64,000 nucleotides of DNA from Micromonospora avicenniae (lineage in GTDB: Bacteria; Actinomycetota; Actinomycetes; Mycobacteriales; Micromonosporaceae). The DNA lies in contig NZ_FTNF01000010.1 of assembly GCF_900156065.1 (NCBI RefSeq), positions 1 through 64,000 on the forward strand, written 5' to 3'. The position numbers and the translations under genes were made by a program. Every line of letters begins with the position of its first letter. Within the stretch, counting starts at the first letter, position 1. A model generated the notes under the pieces. It was not told the origin of the DNA, did no database searches, and saw nothing but the letters and a program-made list of their open reading frames with translations. Shown here piece by piece: positions 1 to 8,572 of the stretch.

Positions 1-132
1 CGAGCCCAAGGAAAACGCCACAACGCCGCCCTCATCTGCCTCGCCCGACGCCGCTGCGACGTCCTATACGCCATGCTCCGCGACAAGATCCCCTATCAAC
101 CCCGCCCAGCCGCCTCAATCGCCACCGCTTGA
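1..132 (+). CDS. IS110-family transposase, C-terminal end (partial)
   Basis: The window opens inside an open frame in phase with base 1 that ends at TGA 130-132. The 43 visible residues include GKRHNAALICLARRRCDVLY and AMLRDKIPYQ, which resemble the C-terminal end of IS110-family transposases (Transposase_20 region: a GK.. basic stretch, ALI..ARRR, then LYAMLRD). These enzymes are DEDD-type recombinases that move the element with a guide RNA. The N-terminal catalytic part lies outside the window, so whether the element is intact cannot be judged. It lies directly upstream of the cinA-clgR-pspA block, where actinobacteria often carry pgsA. Confidence 0.75.
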   Translation, partial: RAQGKRHNAALICLARRRCDVLYAMLRDKIPYQPRPAASIATA

Positions 133-155
133 CGAAACCCATAGGGACCCCCCCC
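1..155 (+). mobile_element. Right end of an IS110-type insertion sequence
   Basis: The transposase stop is followed by ACGAAACCCATAGGGACC, similar to the short tail that follows the transposase in many IS110 elements. IS110 elements lack terminal inverted repeats, so the exact boundary cannot be fixed from one side. The end near 155 is an estimate. Confidence 0.45.
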
Positions 156-243
156 GATACGCCGTCCCGCTCCGTCCCGACGATCATGAGGTTGGCGGCG
201 GGCCGGTGCGGTTTGCCCCAGGTCGTGGGGGAAGGATGGGGGC

Positions 244-774
244 ATGGAGAGCGACGCGCACGGGGATCGGCCGGTCGGTAGCCCGGCGGCCGGCGTGGTG
301 CACAGTTTGTCCCAGCGGCACGAGACGCTGGCGACCGTCGAGTCGCTGACGGGCGGGCTGCTCTCCGCCGCGGTGGTGGAGATCGCGGGGGTGAGCGGGG
401 TCTACCGTGGCGGCCTCGTCGTCTACGCCACGGAACTGAAGTCGAAGCTGGCCGACGTACCGGCCGATCTGCTCGCCCAGCGCGGCCCGGTCGATCCCGA
501 CGTCGCGGTGGCGCTCGCCGAGGGCGGCCGGCGGCGCTGCGACGCCGACTGGGGTCTGGCCACCACCGGGGTGGCCGGCCCGGAACCCCAGGACGGCAAG
601 CCGGTCGGGCTGGTCTACGTGGCCGTGGCCGGGCCGGGTGGCTCCTCGGTGCGGCAGCTCGACCTGTCCGGTGGCCGGGACCACATCCGCTCCGCCGCGG
701 TGATCGAGGCGCTGCGCCTGCTCGCCGAGCGGATCCACGAGGCGGACGCCGCCGACCTGGCCGACGCCGGGTAG
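244..774 (+). CDS. pncC: CinA C-terminal domain protein (nicotinamide-nucleotide amidase)
   Basis: This 176-residue protein consists only of the CinA C-terminal domain. It carries the family landmarks [10 protein letters not shown], the [15 protein letters not shown] segment and the glycine-rich [16 protein letters not shown]. The family deamidates nicotinamide mononucleotide (NMN) to nicotinate mononucleotide in pyridine-nucleotide salvage. The N-terminal MoCF-like domain of long CinA proteins is absent, which is usual in actinobacteria. The ATG has a purine-rich AAGGA about seven bases upstream. It precedes clgR and pspA on the same strand, a conserved actinobacterial neighbourhood. The family is secure; the enzymatic activity is inferred. 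Confidence 0.88.
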   Translation: MESDAHGDRPVGSPAAGVVHSLSQRHETLATVESLTGGLLSAAVVEIAGVSGVYRGGLVVYATELKSKLADVPADLLAQRGPVDPDVAVALAEGGRRRCDADWGLATTGVAGPEPQDGKPVGLVYVAVAGPGGSSVRQLDLSGGRDHIRSAAVIEALRLLAERIHEADAADLADAG

Positions 775-1004
775 GACCGGCAGAACGCCGGCCCAGCCAG
801 GCCGGCGGCAACGACAGCGGTGCCGAAGCCGGCTCCTTCGACGTCGACGCCGGCCGGCCGCGGCGATCCGACGGGCGGGGCGGGATGTCGCCGGGCCGGG
901 CAACGGGTACCGTTGTGGGAAGACTCCGTCGGTCGGTGCCGGCGCGGTCCACCGCGTTCGACCCGTGTCGCCGGGGAGAATGCGGTCGGAGAGGGGGAGG
1001 TGCG

Positions 1005-1460
1005 ATGGTCCTGCTACGCCGAGTGGTCGGTGACGCATTGCGGGCACGCCGGCAGGGGCAGCACCGCACCCTGCGCGAGGTTTCCTCCGCCGCCAACGTC
1101 AGCCTCGGATACCTCTCCGAGATCGAGCGTGGCCAGAAGGAGCCGTCCAGCGAGCTGCTGGCCGCGATCTGCGACGCGCTGGGCGCGCGTTTGTCCGAGC
1201 TGCTGCGCGAGGTGAGCGACACTGTCGCGCTCGCCGAGCAGATGCCGAACGTGCTGGTGCCCGTGCAGGACGAGCCGGCGGGATCCACCCCGGTGCCGTC
1301 GGCTCCGGCGGCCAAGGCCACTGGTCGAGCCGTTCGCCAGGTCAGCTCCGACGGCACGGTCGCCGTCTCGGTACGCCAGGAGTCGCCGCTCAAGGCCACC
1401 CTGCGCAGCACCCGGGTCCGCGCCACCGAGCGTGAGCGCGACGTGGTCTGCGCCGCCTGA
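1005..1460 (+). CDS. clgR: XRE-family transcriptional regulator ClgR
   Basis: A 151-residue protein with an N-terminal Cro/C1-type helix-turn-helix ([20 protein letters not shown], then [18 protein letters not shown]). This matches ClgR, the actinobacterial activator of Clp protease genes and, in mycobacteria, of the psp operon. The ATG at 1005 is preceded by GAGGGGGAGG (991-1000), which favours it over an upstream GTG at 885. The protein ends in Ala-Ala; ClgR homologues are ClpP substrates whose two C-terminal alanines are needed for degradation, so this ending supports the call. The next genes are pspA and a PspM-like gene, as in the mycobacterial clgR-pspA operon. Confidence 0.88.
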   Translation: MVLLRRVVGDALRARRQGQHRTLREVSSAANVSLGYLSEIERGQKEPSSELLAAICDALGARLSELLREVSDTVALAEQMPNVLVPVQDEPAGSTPVPSAPAAKATGRAVRQVSSDGTVAVSVRQESPLKATLRSTRVRATERERDVVCAA

Positions 1461-1654
1461 GTCTCCTTCGCGGCCGTAGCCGCCCGCGCGCGCTCCGCGT
1501 AGGGTTGATCGCAGACGGTGTCGGTCGCCTGCTCGCCGGTACGGGTGCCGGTCTGGTGCCCGGCTGAGACGATGGGGGAGCTGCCGCGCCGGTGGTCCGT
1601 CGTTCCGTCCGGCTCGTGCAGGCGAAGCGACGCTACTGAGGGGATACCGCGGAG

Positions 1655-2518
1655 ATGGCGAACCCGTTCGTCAAGGGGTGGAAGTACCTGATGGCGCTCT
1701 TCGGCGCCCGGATCGACGAGCACGCCGATCCGAAGGTCCAGATCCAGCAGGCGATCGAGGAGGCGCAGCGCCAGCACCAGGCGCTCGTGCAGCAGGCCGC
1801 CGCGGTGATCGGCAACCAGCGCCAGCTGGAGATGAAGCTCTCCCGGCAGATGTCCGAGGTCGAGCGCCTCCAGGCCAACGCCCGCCAGGCGCTCGTCCTC
1901 TCCGATCAGGCCCGCGCCCGGGGCGACGAGGCCGAGGCGGGGCGGTACGAGCAGTCCGCGCAGACGCTGGCCACCCAGCTCGTCTCCGCGGAGCAGTCCG
2001 CCGAGGATTTGAAGACCCTGCACGACCAGGCGCTCGCCGCCGCAGGGCAGGCGCGCCGTGCGGTGGAGAACAACTCGATGATCCTCCAGCAGCGTCTCGC
2101 CGAGCGCACCCGGCTGCTCAGCCAGCTGGAGCAGGCGAAGATGCAGGAGGGTGTGGCCCGCTCGCTGGAGTCGATGTCGGCGCTCACGGCGCCGGGCACC
2201 ACCCCCTCGCTCGACGAGGTCCGCGACCGGATCGAGCGCCGGTACGCCAACGCGATGGGCCGCGCCGAGCTGGCCGGCAACTCGACCGAGGGCCGGATGC
2301 TGGAGATCCAGAAGGCGACTCTCGACTCGGCCGGCTCGGCCCGGCTGGAGCAGATCCGGTCCAGCATGGCCGGTGAGCAGCTCGGTGTGCAGCAGCGGCA
2401 GGGCGGCGAGCAGCCGACGGCTCCGGCGAGCGACCCGGCAGCCGCCGCCCGCCTCGACGAACTCCGCGCGACCATGGCCCGCGAACGCGGCACCGGGGAC
2501 ACCACCGCCGCCGGCTGA
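1655..2518 (+). CDS. pspA: PspA/IM30 family phage shock protein
   Basis: A 287-residue PspA/Vipp1-type protein. The N-terminus ([20 protein letters not shown]) is the amphipathic helix region, followed by a long predicted coiled coil to about residue 170 rich in Gln, Glu, Ala and Arg. A flexible tail rich in Ala, Pro and Gln adds about 60 residues to the core family. PspA oligomerises on the inner face of the membrane to counter envelope damage. It lies 194 bases after clgR and 23 bases before the PspM-like gene. A GAGGGG lies 13 bases upstream of the ATG. Family assignment is firm. Confidence 0.93.
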   Translation: MANPFVKGWKYLMALFGARIDEHADPKVQIQQAIEEAQRQHQALVQQAAAVIGNQRQLEMKLSRQMSEVERLQANARQALVLSDQARARGDEAEAGRYEQSAQTLATQLVSAEQSAEDLKTLHDQALAAAGQARRAVENNSMILQQRLAERTRLLSQLEQAKMQEGVARSLESMSALTAPGTTPSLDEVRDRIERRYANAMGRAELAGNSTEGRMLEIQKATLDSAGSARLEQIRSSMAGEQLGVQQRQGGEQPTAPASDPAAAARLDELRATMARERGTGDTTAAG

Positions 2519-2541
2519 GCGGCCGGCCAGAGGAGGGCAGG

Positions 2542-3312
2542 GTGGCAGACGAGCGTACGCGCTACTTCCGGCGGCTGGCCCGACTTCGCCGGTCGGCAAG
2601 ACGGTGGAGCGTGCTGGCCGGTGGCCTCGGCGGGGCGGCTGCCGTCCTCACCCCGTACGCCGGGCTCGGGCTGCCGGACGCGGCCTGGGCCGGCGCGGCG
2701 GGCAGCGCGGTGGCCCTCGCCGCGTGGCGCTGGATCGACTTGCGGGCTCTCGCCGCCCAGCCGGCGCCTCCGCCGCTCGACCCGGCCGAGGCGGCCGCCC
2801 GATCCGCGGCCCGGCTGGTCGCCGCCGTCGAACGACTGCCGGCCGGATCCGGTGTGGTCGCCGAGGTACGTCGCGTCCGCGCCCGGGTGGCGTTGCGCGG
2901 CACCAGCGCGGCCGAGCCCTGGAGCCGGCTGGACCGGGCGGCGCTCACCCTCTCCGGTATGCGGCAGCGGTTGACCGGACCAGCCGAGCCGGCCCTGCAG
3001 GAGGCCGGCGCCGCCGACCATTCGCTGCGGGAACTCGCCCACCGGGTGGCGAGCGTGGAGCGGGCGCTCCGGCTCGCTCCGGTCGACGCCCGGGCCTCCC
3101 TGGCCGACACGCACCGCGTCCTCACCGGGCAACTGGAGAGCGGGGTGGCCGCGTACGAGCGGCTCGCGGTCGCCGCGGCCGGTTACGTCGCCGAGGATGC
3201 CCGCCCCGATGCTCCGCACCCGGCCGCGGCACGGCTGACCGAGGCGACCGACCTGCTGCACGGCGTCGCCGGCGCGCTAGCCGAACTACGCACCCCCACC
3301 CCCCACCCCTAA
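2542..3312 (+). CDS. PspM-like envelope-stress membrane protein
   Basis: A 256-residue protein with two hydrophobic segments near the N-terminus (about residues 23-45 and 47-63) followed by an Ala/Arg-rich, mostly helical cytosolic domain. It starts at GTG 2542 with AGGAGGG (2531-2537) six bases upstream, directly after pspA. Position and architecture match PspM (Rv2743c) of the mycobacterial clgR-pspA operon, a membrane partner of PspA. The sequence is poorly conserved in this family, so the call rests mainly on synteny and topology. An AraC-like or purely structural alternative is not supported because no other domain is visible. Confidence 0.65.
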   Translation: MADERTRYFRRLARLRRSARRWSVLAGGLGGAAAVLTPYAGLGLPDAAWAGAAGSAVALAAWRWIDLRALAAQPAPPPLDPAEAAARSAARLVAAVERLPAGSGVVAEVRRVRARVALRGTSAAEPWSRLDRAALTLSGMRQRLTGPAEPALQEAGAADHSLRELAHRVASVERALRLAPVDARASLADTHRVLTGQLESGVAAYERLAVAAAGYVAEDARPDAPHPAAARLTEATDLLHGVAGALAELRTPTPHP

Positions 3313-3342
3313 CCCCCACCCCCCCGGAGCGGCGGGCACTCG

Positions 3343-3392
3343 TTCACGGAAAAAGTGACTGTTCCGCGCGGAATGCCCACTTGTTCCGTGAA
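3343..3392. terminator. Nested palindrome between convergent genes
   Basis: TTCACGGAAAAAGTG (3343-3357) is the reverse complement of 3378-3392 with one mismatch. The 20-base loop itself contains the perfect palindrome TTCCGCGCGGAA (3362-3373). It lies between the stop of the PspM-like gene and the stop of the convergent oxidase-like gene, the expected place for a bidirectional terminator. No clear T tract follows on the plus strand. Confidence 0.55.
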
Positions 3393-3427
3393 AGTGCGGC
3401 CACCGTGGGGTGGCGGGTGGGTGGGGG

Positions 3428-6400
3428 TCAGGGTGGGGTGGTGATCGTTGTCGGGGGAGTGAAGGGGGAGCTGCCGACCACGTTGAAGGCGCGGACCCGG
3501 TAGTGGTAGGTGACGCCGCGGGCCAGTCCCGTGTTGGTGAAGCTTCGTCCGGTGACCGTGAACGTGGCGACCTCGCGGCTGAACTCCCGGTCGAGGGCGC
3601 GCTGGACGCTGAACCCGGCACCCGGTCCGGGCGCGGTCCCCGGTGCCCAGCCCAGGACCACCGTCGCCGTGTCGGGCTCCGGCGCGCTGGCGGTGACGCT
3701 CACCGCGTCGGGCGTCGCGGGCGCCGGCGGGGTGGTCACCGTGCCCACCGTCGACCACGGTGAGGCGGTGCCGAGATAGGTCGTCCGCACCCGGTAGTAG
3801 TACGTGGTGTTCGGCGCGACCGCCGGGTCGAGGTGGTTGTCGCCGACCCCGACGGCGGTGGTGGCCGGACCGCTGGTGAAGGTGGGATTGGTGGCCCGCT
3901 GTACGTCGATGCCGGTGGCGAAGGATCGGTTCGACCAGCGCAGCGCGACCCGCAGCGGGGCGGCCGGCGGGATCGCCGCGGTCAGCCCGGCCGGTGCGGT
4001 GAGCTGCACCGAGGCGGGCACGCTGTTGGACCAGGCCGAGCAGCTGACGGCGTTCTCCGCCCGGATCCGGTAGTGGTACGTGACCCCCGGGGTGACCGTG
4101 GCGTCGGTGTACCGGGTGGCGGTGGCCGCCACGGTGATCGTGGTGACCCCGGTGGTGAAGGTCGCGTCGGTCGCCCGTTGTAGCAGGTGGCTGGTGGCCG
4201 GCGGCCGACCGCCGTTGCCGGTCCAGGCCAGCGCGATGGCGGGCAGCGCGGTGGCCGAGCCCGGTGCCGGGGTTGCGGTCAGCCCGGTGGGCGCCTTGGG
4301 CGACACCCGAAGCACGAGCGGGCGGTTCGCGCCCAGGTCGCGGTGGCCGCCGAGCTGGCTGTGCCAGCGGTACTCCCAGCCGAGGTTCACCAGCTGGTTC
4401 ACGACCAGGGCGGGCCGACCGTCGAACGGACTGACCGGGGTCGAGCCGGTCCGGGTGCCGGCCGGCCGGGTCGGGTCGAGCAGCCGGACGCTGTCACCGA
4501 TCTTGAACGGCAAGGTCGGGGCGACCGGGCGCAACGCGACGACGACGTCCTCTCGCGGGTTGACCCGGATGACCTCCTTCCAGCCCAGTTCACCGGCCGC
4601 CGGTGGGCGGATCGTGCCGTCCCAGCCGACCCTGTTGATCACCTGGAGGTCGCAGCCGTCCAGGCGCAGCGTCTCGGTCTGCCGGCTGTTGCCCACGATC
4701 CGCCAGACCTGTGTGCCGTCGGCGGGGGCACCGATGGGCACCGCCGGGTCGGCCGCGAAGAGGATCTCGGTCGCCGGGTCGTCGGGGCCGAGCGGCAGGG
4801 TGGCGGGGGAGAGCGGCCCGGCGTGCGGGTGGGCGACGCCGAGGCGGACGGCGGCTCGGCCGTGCCCGGGCTCGAAGACCTGCTGCACGGCCTTGACCGT
4901 GACCGGCACCGCGACCGGCACGGCACCGCCGGCCGGGGTGAACGTGACGGTCGCGGCGTGCACCGGGACCAGCGTCTCGCGTGACGTCCGGGTACCGATC
5001 GCCTCGTCGTACGCCGGCTGCGGCACGATCGGCGGGCGCTGGCTGGCCGCGTACGCCCGGGGCAGCCGCTCGCGCAGCCGGGCCAGGTCGTACGGTGCCG
5101 CAGGGGCGCCGCGTACGCGGAACTGCAGCAGGGTACGGGTGTTCGGGCCGTACCCGGGGCGGGTGGGGGGCGAGCCGCCCTCGGCGGTGCGGTCGGGCGC
5201 GCCGGTGTGGTGGTCGTAGCGGGGGTCGTAGCCGGGCAGCGGAGCGGGGCAGTCGTTGTAGAGGATCAGCGTGCCGCCCGGAGGCACGGTGGAGAAGTCC
5301 ACCACCACGTCGGCGCGTTCACCGGGAGCGAGCAGCAGCGCGTGTCCGTCGACGTTGAGCACGGTCGGGTCGCGCCGGTCGTACCGGTAGCCGATCGGAC
5401 GGTTGCGGATCACCACCGGCGCGGGCAGCAGGCCACCGTCGTTGCCGATCTGGATCAGCTCCGGGCCGGCCGCGCGCGGGTCGGGCACCCCGCCGTCGCG
5501 TCCGTCGGCCGGCCAGTCCACCGACCGGCCGGGAGCCCGCGCCGCCGGCACCATCGGCACCTCACCCGCGTCGGCGTCGAGCAGGTTTCCCTCGTCGTCC
5601 CACATCGGAGCGTCCGATCCGGCCCGGTAGAGCTGGAGGTTGAGACCCCGGTCCAGGCAGGCGTTGAGGATCCGGAACCGGTACGCCCGCGGCTCCACCT
5701 CCAGGTAGGGGTAAGCGACGCCGTTGACCAGCGGGGTGTCGCCGAACGCTTCGGGAACGGCGCTCGGGTGCGGCACTCCCGGGGTCAGCGGCGGCTCCTC
5801 GGCCGCGGCGACCGGATCGTGGTGCGGGTTCGGCACCGGGCCCGAGCTGCCGTCGCGGTCGGGGTCGCGGTCCCCGTCGGCGGTACGCGACCAGGGCCCG
5901 TAGTCCCAACGGCCGGTCGGATTGATCCCCTCGCGCTGGTACGGATTCTGCCGGGGCTGGTAGACGTGCGGGAACCACAGGCTGCCCCGCGCTCCCCAGC
6001 GGTCCCGGTCCCAGGTCGGATCCTCCTCGGCGAGTTGGGTGTCGTCCGGTACGAACGTCTTGTCCTGGATCACCAGGGGCAGTTCGTCGCCGGGGAGCAC
6101 CCCGTCGACCACGAGTTGCTCCTCCACCGGGTCGGTGAGCAGGTAGAGCGCGATCTGCCCCGAGTAGACGGTCAGCCGGGACAGGCCGAAAGTGTTGTCG
6201 TGGAACCACATGAGCCGCCCGCTCTGCTCGTTCGGGTAGTAGAGCGTGGTGGCACCGGCTCCGGGCGGCGGCATGTCCGGCACGTGGTGCAGGCCGACTC
6301 CGGTCGGGTACGGGGTGATCTCGCCGGCCGGGGTCACCCACTGCAACGGGTTGCCGGCGCTGATCCAGCCGGTCTGCGCGCCCGCGAGGTGCAGCACCGC

Positions 6401-7069
6401 CCGGTTCTGCGGGTACGGCGCCGGGCCGTCCAGCGGGCCGACGCCGGCTCCCTCGACGGTCTCGTCGACCGGCAGGAAGAGTTCGCCGGACCGGCCGGTG
6501 GGCAGCTGGTTGATGAATTTGATCCGCACCGGCCGGCCGCGCCGGGCGCGGATCAGCGGGCCGAGGTGCCAGGGGCGGCCGGGGGGCGCCATCGTGTTGT
6601 GCCCGGACTCGTCGGTGCCGAGGTTGAGCTGCCGGTAGCCCCGCAGGCGGGTGGCGGGCAGGTCGCGGTGGAGCCGCTGGGCGTACTGCTGGAGGCCGAT
6701 CTCGTAGTAGTCGCAGCCCGGGTAGGTGATGGTGTCCGGCACCGCCACCGGCAGGTACCCGCCCAGTTGGGTGCGGCCGAGCGGACCCGGTCCGGGCAAC
6801 GCGTCGACGAACTTGCGCAGGCCGGTCCCGGGCAGCACCTGACCGTCGGCGCCGCAGGTGGGCAGCGGGCTGCGGGCGAAGTTCGGCACCGGACCGAAGT
6901 AGCGCGGAACGGCGGCGGGATCCAGGCTGGCCGGTGCGGCCACGTCCGTCTCGTCGGCGGCCCGAGCCGCCGGAACGGTCGCCGCCTGCCCGCCGTCGGC
7001 GGTGCGGCCGTCGCCGCCTCGCGTCACGCGGTCCGCCCACGTGGTCCGGAGTCTGCGAAACATCGCCAT
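3428..7069 (-). CDS. Multicopper-oxidase-like protein without copper ligands, with three FN3 domains
   Basis: A 1213-residue protein with three cupredoxin-like regions (about 60-915) and three fibronectin type III repeats (about 920-1213, each ending in a T-Y-Y/H-Y-R-V/I-R pattern). The scaffold follows large multicopper oxidases (DLF-PVD-like loop, NR..LHL, WISAGNP.QW, RLTVYSG, LGWKE.IRVNP), but the ligand motifs are changed. The first HxH is HLA (227-229), HDH is HDN (290-292), the HPxHxH position reads TETLRL, and the terminal HCHxxxHE reads HSQLGGHR (from 903). It is therefore unlikely to be an active oxidase. No signal peptide is visible. The start at 7069 has GGGGAG upstream; an alternative is ATG 7168. 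Confidence 0.72.
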   Translation of the reverse strand: MAMFRRLRTTWADRVTRGGDGRTADGGQAATVPAARAADETDVAAPASLDPAAVPRYFGPVPNFARSPLPTCGADGQVLPGTGLRKFVDALPGPGPLGRTQLGGYLPVAVPDTITYPGCDYYEIGLQQYAQRLHRDLPATRLRGYRQLNLGTDESGHNTMAPPGRPWHLGPLIRARRGRPVRIKFINQLPTGRSGELFLPVDETVEGAGVGPLDGPAPYPQNRAVLHLAGAQTGWISAGNPLQWVTPAGEITPYPTGVGLHHVPDMPPPGAGATTLYYPNEQSGRLMWFHDNTFGLSRLTVYSGQIALYLLTDPVEEQLVVDGVLPGDELPLVIQDKTFVPDDTQLAEEDPTWDRDRWGARGSLWFPHVYQPRQNPYQREGINPTGRWDYGPWSRTADGDRDPDRDGSSGPVPNPHHDPVAAAEEPPLTPGVPHPSAVPEAFGDTPLVNGVAYPYLEVEPRAYRFRILNACLDRGLNLQLYRAGSDAPMWDDEGNLLDADAGEVPMVPAARAPGRSVDWPADGRDGGVPDPRAAGPELIQIGNDGGLLPAPVVIRNRPIGYRYDRRDPTVLNVDGHALLLAPGERADVVVDFSTVPPGGTLILYNDCPAPLPGYDPRYDHHTGAPDRTAEGGSPPTRPGYGPNTRTLLQFRVRGAPAAPYDLARLRERLPRAYAASQRPPIVPQPAYDEAIGTRTSRETLVPVHAATVTFTPAGGAVPVAVPVTVKAVQQVFEPGHGRAAVRLGVAHPHAGPLSPATLPLGPDDPATEILFAADPAVPIGAPADGTQVWRIVGNSRQTETLRLDGCDLQVINRVGWDGTIRPPAAGELGWKEVIRVNPREDVVVALRPVAPTLPFKIGDSVRLLDPTRPAGTRTGSTPVSPFDGRPALVVNQLVNLGWEYRWHSQLGGHRDLGANRPLVLRVSPKAPTGLTATPAPGSATALPAIALAWTGNGGRPPATSHLLQRATDATFTTGVTTITVAATATRYTDATVTPGVTYHYRIRAENAVSCSAWSNSVPASVQLTAPAGLTAAIPPAAPLRVALRWSNRSFATGIDVQRATNPTFTSGPATTAVGVGDNHLDPAVAPNTTYYYRVRTTYLGTASPWSTVGTVTTPPAPATPDAVSVTASAPEPDTATVVLGWAPGTAPGPGAGFSVQRALDREFSREVATFTVTGRSFTNTGLARGVTYHYRVRAFNVVGSSPFTPPTTITTPP

Positions 7070-7189
7070 GGCTCTCCCCGGGCTCGGGGCACGACCGTCG
7101 CCACCCCGGCGTGGCGGATCCGGTCGGGCCGGCTCTGCTGACGTCTGGTGAACGCCCAATCGCAGCATGCGACGTCGGGGTCCGGTTAG

Positions 7190-7218
7190 GAATTACCCAA
7201 TCGTCCCAATCTGGGCAA
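7190..7218 (-). promoter_or_regulatory. Candidate promoter of the oxidase-like gene
   Basis: On the reverse strand TTGCCC (7218-7213) and TAATTC (7195-7190) are separated by 17 bases and read toward the oxidase-like gene. The spacer contains direct repeats of ATTGGG. The motif is a reasonable -35/-10 pair, but it was found by eye only. Confidence 0.4.
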
Positions 7219-7330
7219 CTGGTGGTGCGGCTTCGGCCGGATGTTCCGCTGCCGGCTCTGCCGGGCGGACGGGCAGGTCAGGGACACGTCGGGCGGTCGC
7301 GCCCAGGCCGTCGGCGCTACGGCCGGCCGG

Positions 7331-8209
7331 TCAACGGGCCGGGTCTGGCTGGCAGACCGGGCACCAGTAGGTGACCCGCTCGCCCAACTCCTCCTTGCGA
7401 ATCGCCGTGCCGCACCGGCGGCACGGCTGGGCTCGTCGGCCGTACGCGTAGGTGGTCTGCCCGCGGTGCAGCGAGCCGGTGCTGCTCTGCGTCCAGCGCC
7501 CCCGGTTGGCGGCGAGCAGCCGCTGCGCGAGGGCCACCAGGCCGGGCAGGTCGGGCACCGCGCGTACGGGCGTACGCGGCGAGACACCGCGCAGGAAGAG
7601 CAGCTCGCACTTGTAGAGGTTGCCCACCCCGGCCAGGTTGCGTTGGTCGAGCAGGGCCTCGCCGACGGGGGTGTCCGGGTGGGCGGCCAGCCGTCGTACC
7701 GCCTCGGCCGGATCCCAGTCCGAACCGAGCAGGTCCGGGCCGAGGTGGCCGACCAGGCGCTCCTCCTCTGCGGTGGGCACCAGCGCCAACTCGTGCAGGT
7801 GGTAGCCGACGGCCACGGCGTCCGCGCTGCGCAGCACCACCCGGATCAGGTGGCCCGGGCGCGCGGCCCAGCGTTCTCCCGGCGCGTACGCCCGCCACGC
7901 GCCGTCCATCCGCAGGTGCGAGTGAAGCGTCCAGCGTGTTCCGGGAGCCGCCCCGCCGTCCGTCGGGGTGCCCGGTACGCCGGTTTTCGTGCCGGTGGGC
8001 CGGCCCGCCGGGGTGGCGTCACCGCCCGTCGGCGCGTCGAGGCGGAGCAGTAGGTGCTTGCCGCGGGCGACCGACTCGCGCACGGTCCACCCGGCCAGGT
8101 CGGTTGTGGCGAGCTGCGGCACCCGGAACTCGCTCGCCGTCAGTACCGCGCCGGCCAATGCCCGGTGCAGGACGCGGGCGGTGTTCCAGACGGTGTCGCC
8201 TTCGGGCAT
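7331..8209 (-). CDS. nei2: Fpg/Nei-family DNA glycosylase (endonuclease VIII, Nei2 type)
   Basis: A 292-residue enzyme starting MPEGDTVWNTARVLHRAL. Proline 2 is the Schiff-base nucleophile and Glu3 the conserved catalytic acid of the Fpg/Nei family. Further landmarks are the GKHLLL region, LHSHLRMDG, the helix-two-turn-helix around LLDQRNLAGVGNLYKCELLF, and a C-terminal zinc finger with CRRC and CPVC pairs. PEGDT rather than PELPE points to the Nei branch found in actinobacteria. It removes oxidised bases and cleaves the abasic site. It is transcribed toward the oxidase-like gene with a 261-base gap, so it is probably a separate unit. About 15 residues between the GKHLLLRLD and WTLHSHLRM segments look like a lineage-specific insertion. 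Confidence 0.93.
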   Translation of the reverse strand: MPEGDTVWNTARVLHRALAGAVLTASEFRVPQLATTDLAGWTVRESVARGKHLLLRLDAPTGGDATPAGRPTGTKTGVPGTPTDGGAAPGTRWTLHSHLRMDGAWRAYAPGERWAARPGHLIRVVLRSADAVAVGYHLHELALVPTAEEERLVGHLGPDLLGSDWDPAEAVRRLAAHPDTPVGEALLDQRNLAGVGNLYKCELLFLRGVSPRTPVRAVPDLPGLVALAQRLLAANRGRWTQSSTGSLHRGQTTYAYGRRAQPCRRCGTAIRKEELGERVTYWCPVCQPDPAR

Positions 8210-8319
8210 CCTGCCATTCTCCCTCGGCCGAGCCGGATTCGCATGTATCGCTATTTGTACCGTGCTTACGCTTGATCTCCTGACATGGGCACCATCAGGG
8301 AGTTCTGGGGAGTTTGCCC

Positions 8320-8466
8320 ATGAAACATGCTCATCGTCACCTTCGACCCGTTCTCGTCGCCGGTCCGTTCGGCACCACCAACCGGTGGGACCGCCTCGCC
8401 ACCGGCCAGTACGTCAGCCACGCGTACATCTCCGCCGTCTACGGCGGCACCGTGCCGCGCTGCTGA
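8320..8466 (+). pseudogene. Orphan SH3-domain C-terminal fragment
   Basis: A 48-codon frame contains GTTNRWDRLATGQYVSHAYI and ends in VPRC before the stop. The pattern W-D-x-L-x-x-G-x-Y-V-S-x-A-Y-I, ending close to a terminal cysteine, resembles the last part of bacterial SH3 domains in secreted actinobacterial cell-wall hydrolases. No signal peptide, catalytic domain or upstream SH3 half is present and an in-frame stop lies at 8281, so this looks like the 3' relic of a larger gene. The remaining bases of the 8210-8572 gap show no other coding signal. A functional small ORF cannot be excluded. Confidence 0.42.
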
Positions 8467-8572
8467 CCACTGCTCCGGGCCGGGACCGTGTGCCCCGGCT
8501 CGGCCGGCGCCCTCGACGGTGCCGGCGCGAGCCGTCGCAGGAAGTCCGCGCCGGCCGACGCCGGAGCCGCCG

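Noticed and set aside
956-970. GTTCGACCCGTGTCG upstream of clgR as a ClgR box
   Set aside because: It matches the remembered motif GTTCGCY-N5-GCG only with two mismatches in key positions; chance matches are common at this GC content.
32-2599. An 855-codon open frame on the forward strand covering cinA, clgR and pspA
   Set aside because: It is a high-GC shadow frame rich in Arg, Pro and Gly that overlaps three recognisable genes on the same strand; no domain fits.
5207-7141. Long forward-strand open frame opposite the oxidase-like gene
   Set aside because: Antisense shadow of the fibronectin/cupredoxin gene; its protein is low-complexity Arg/Val/Gly.
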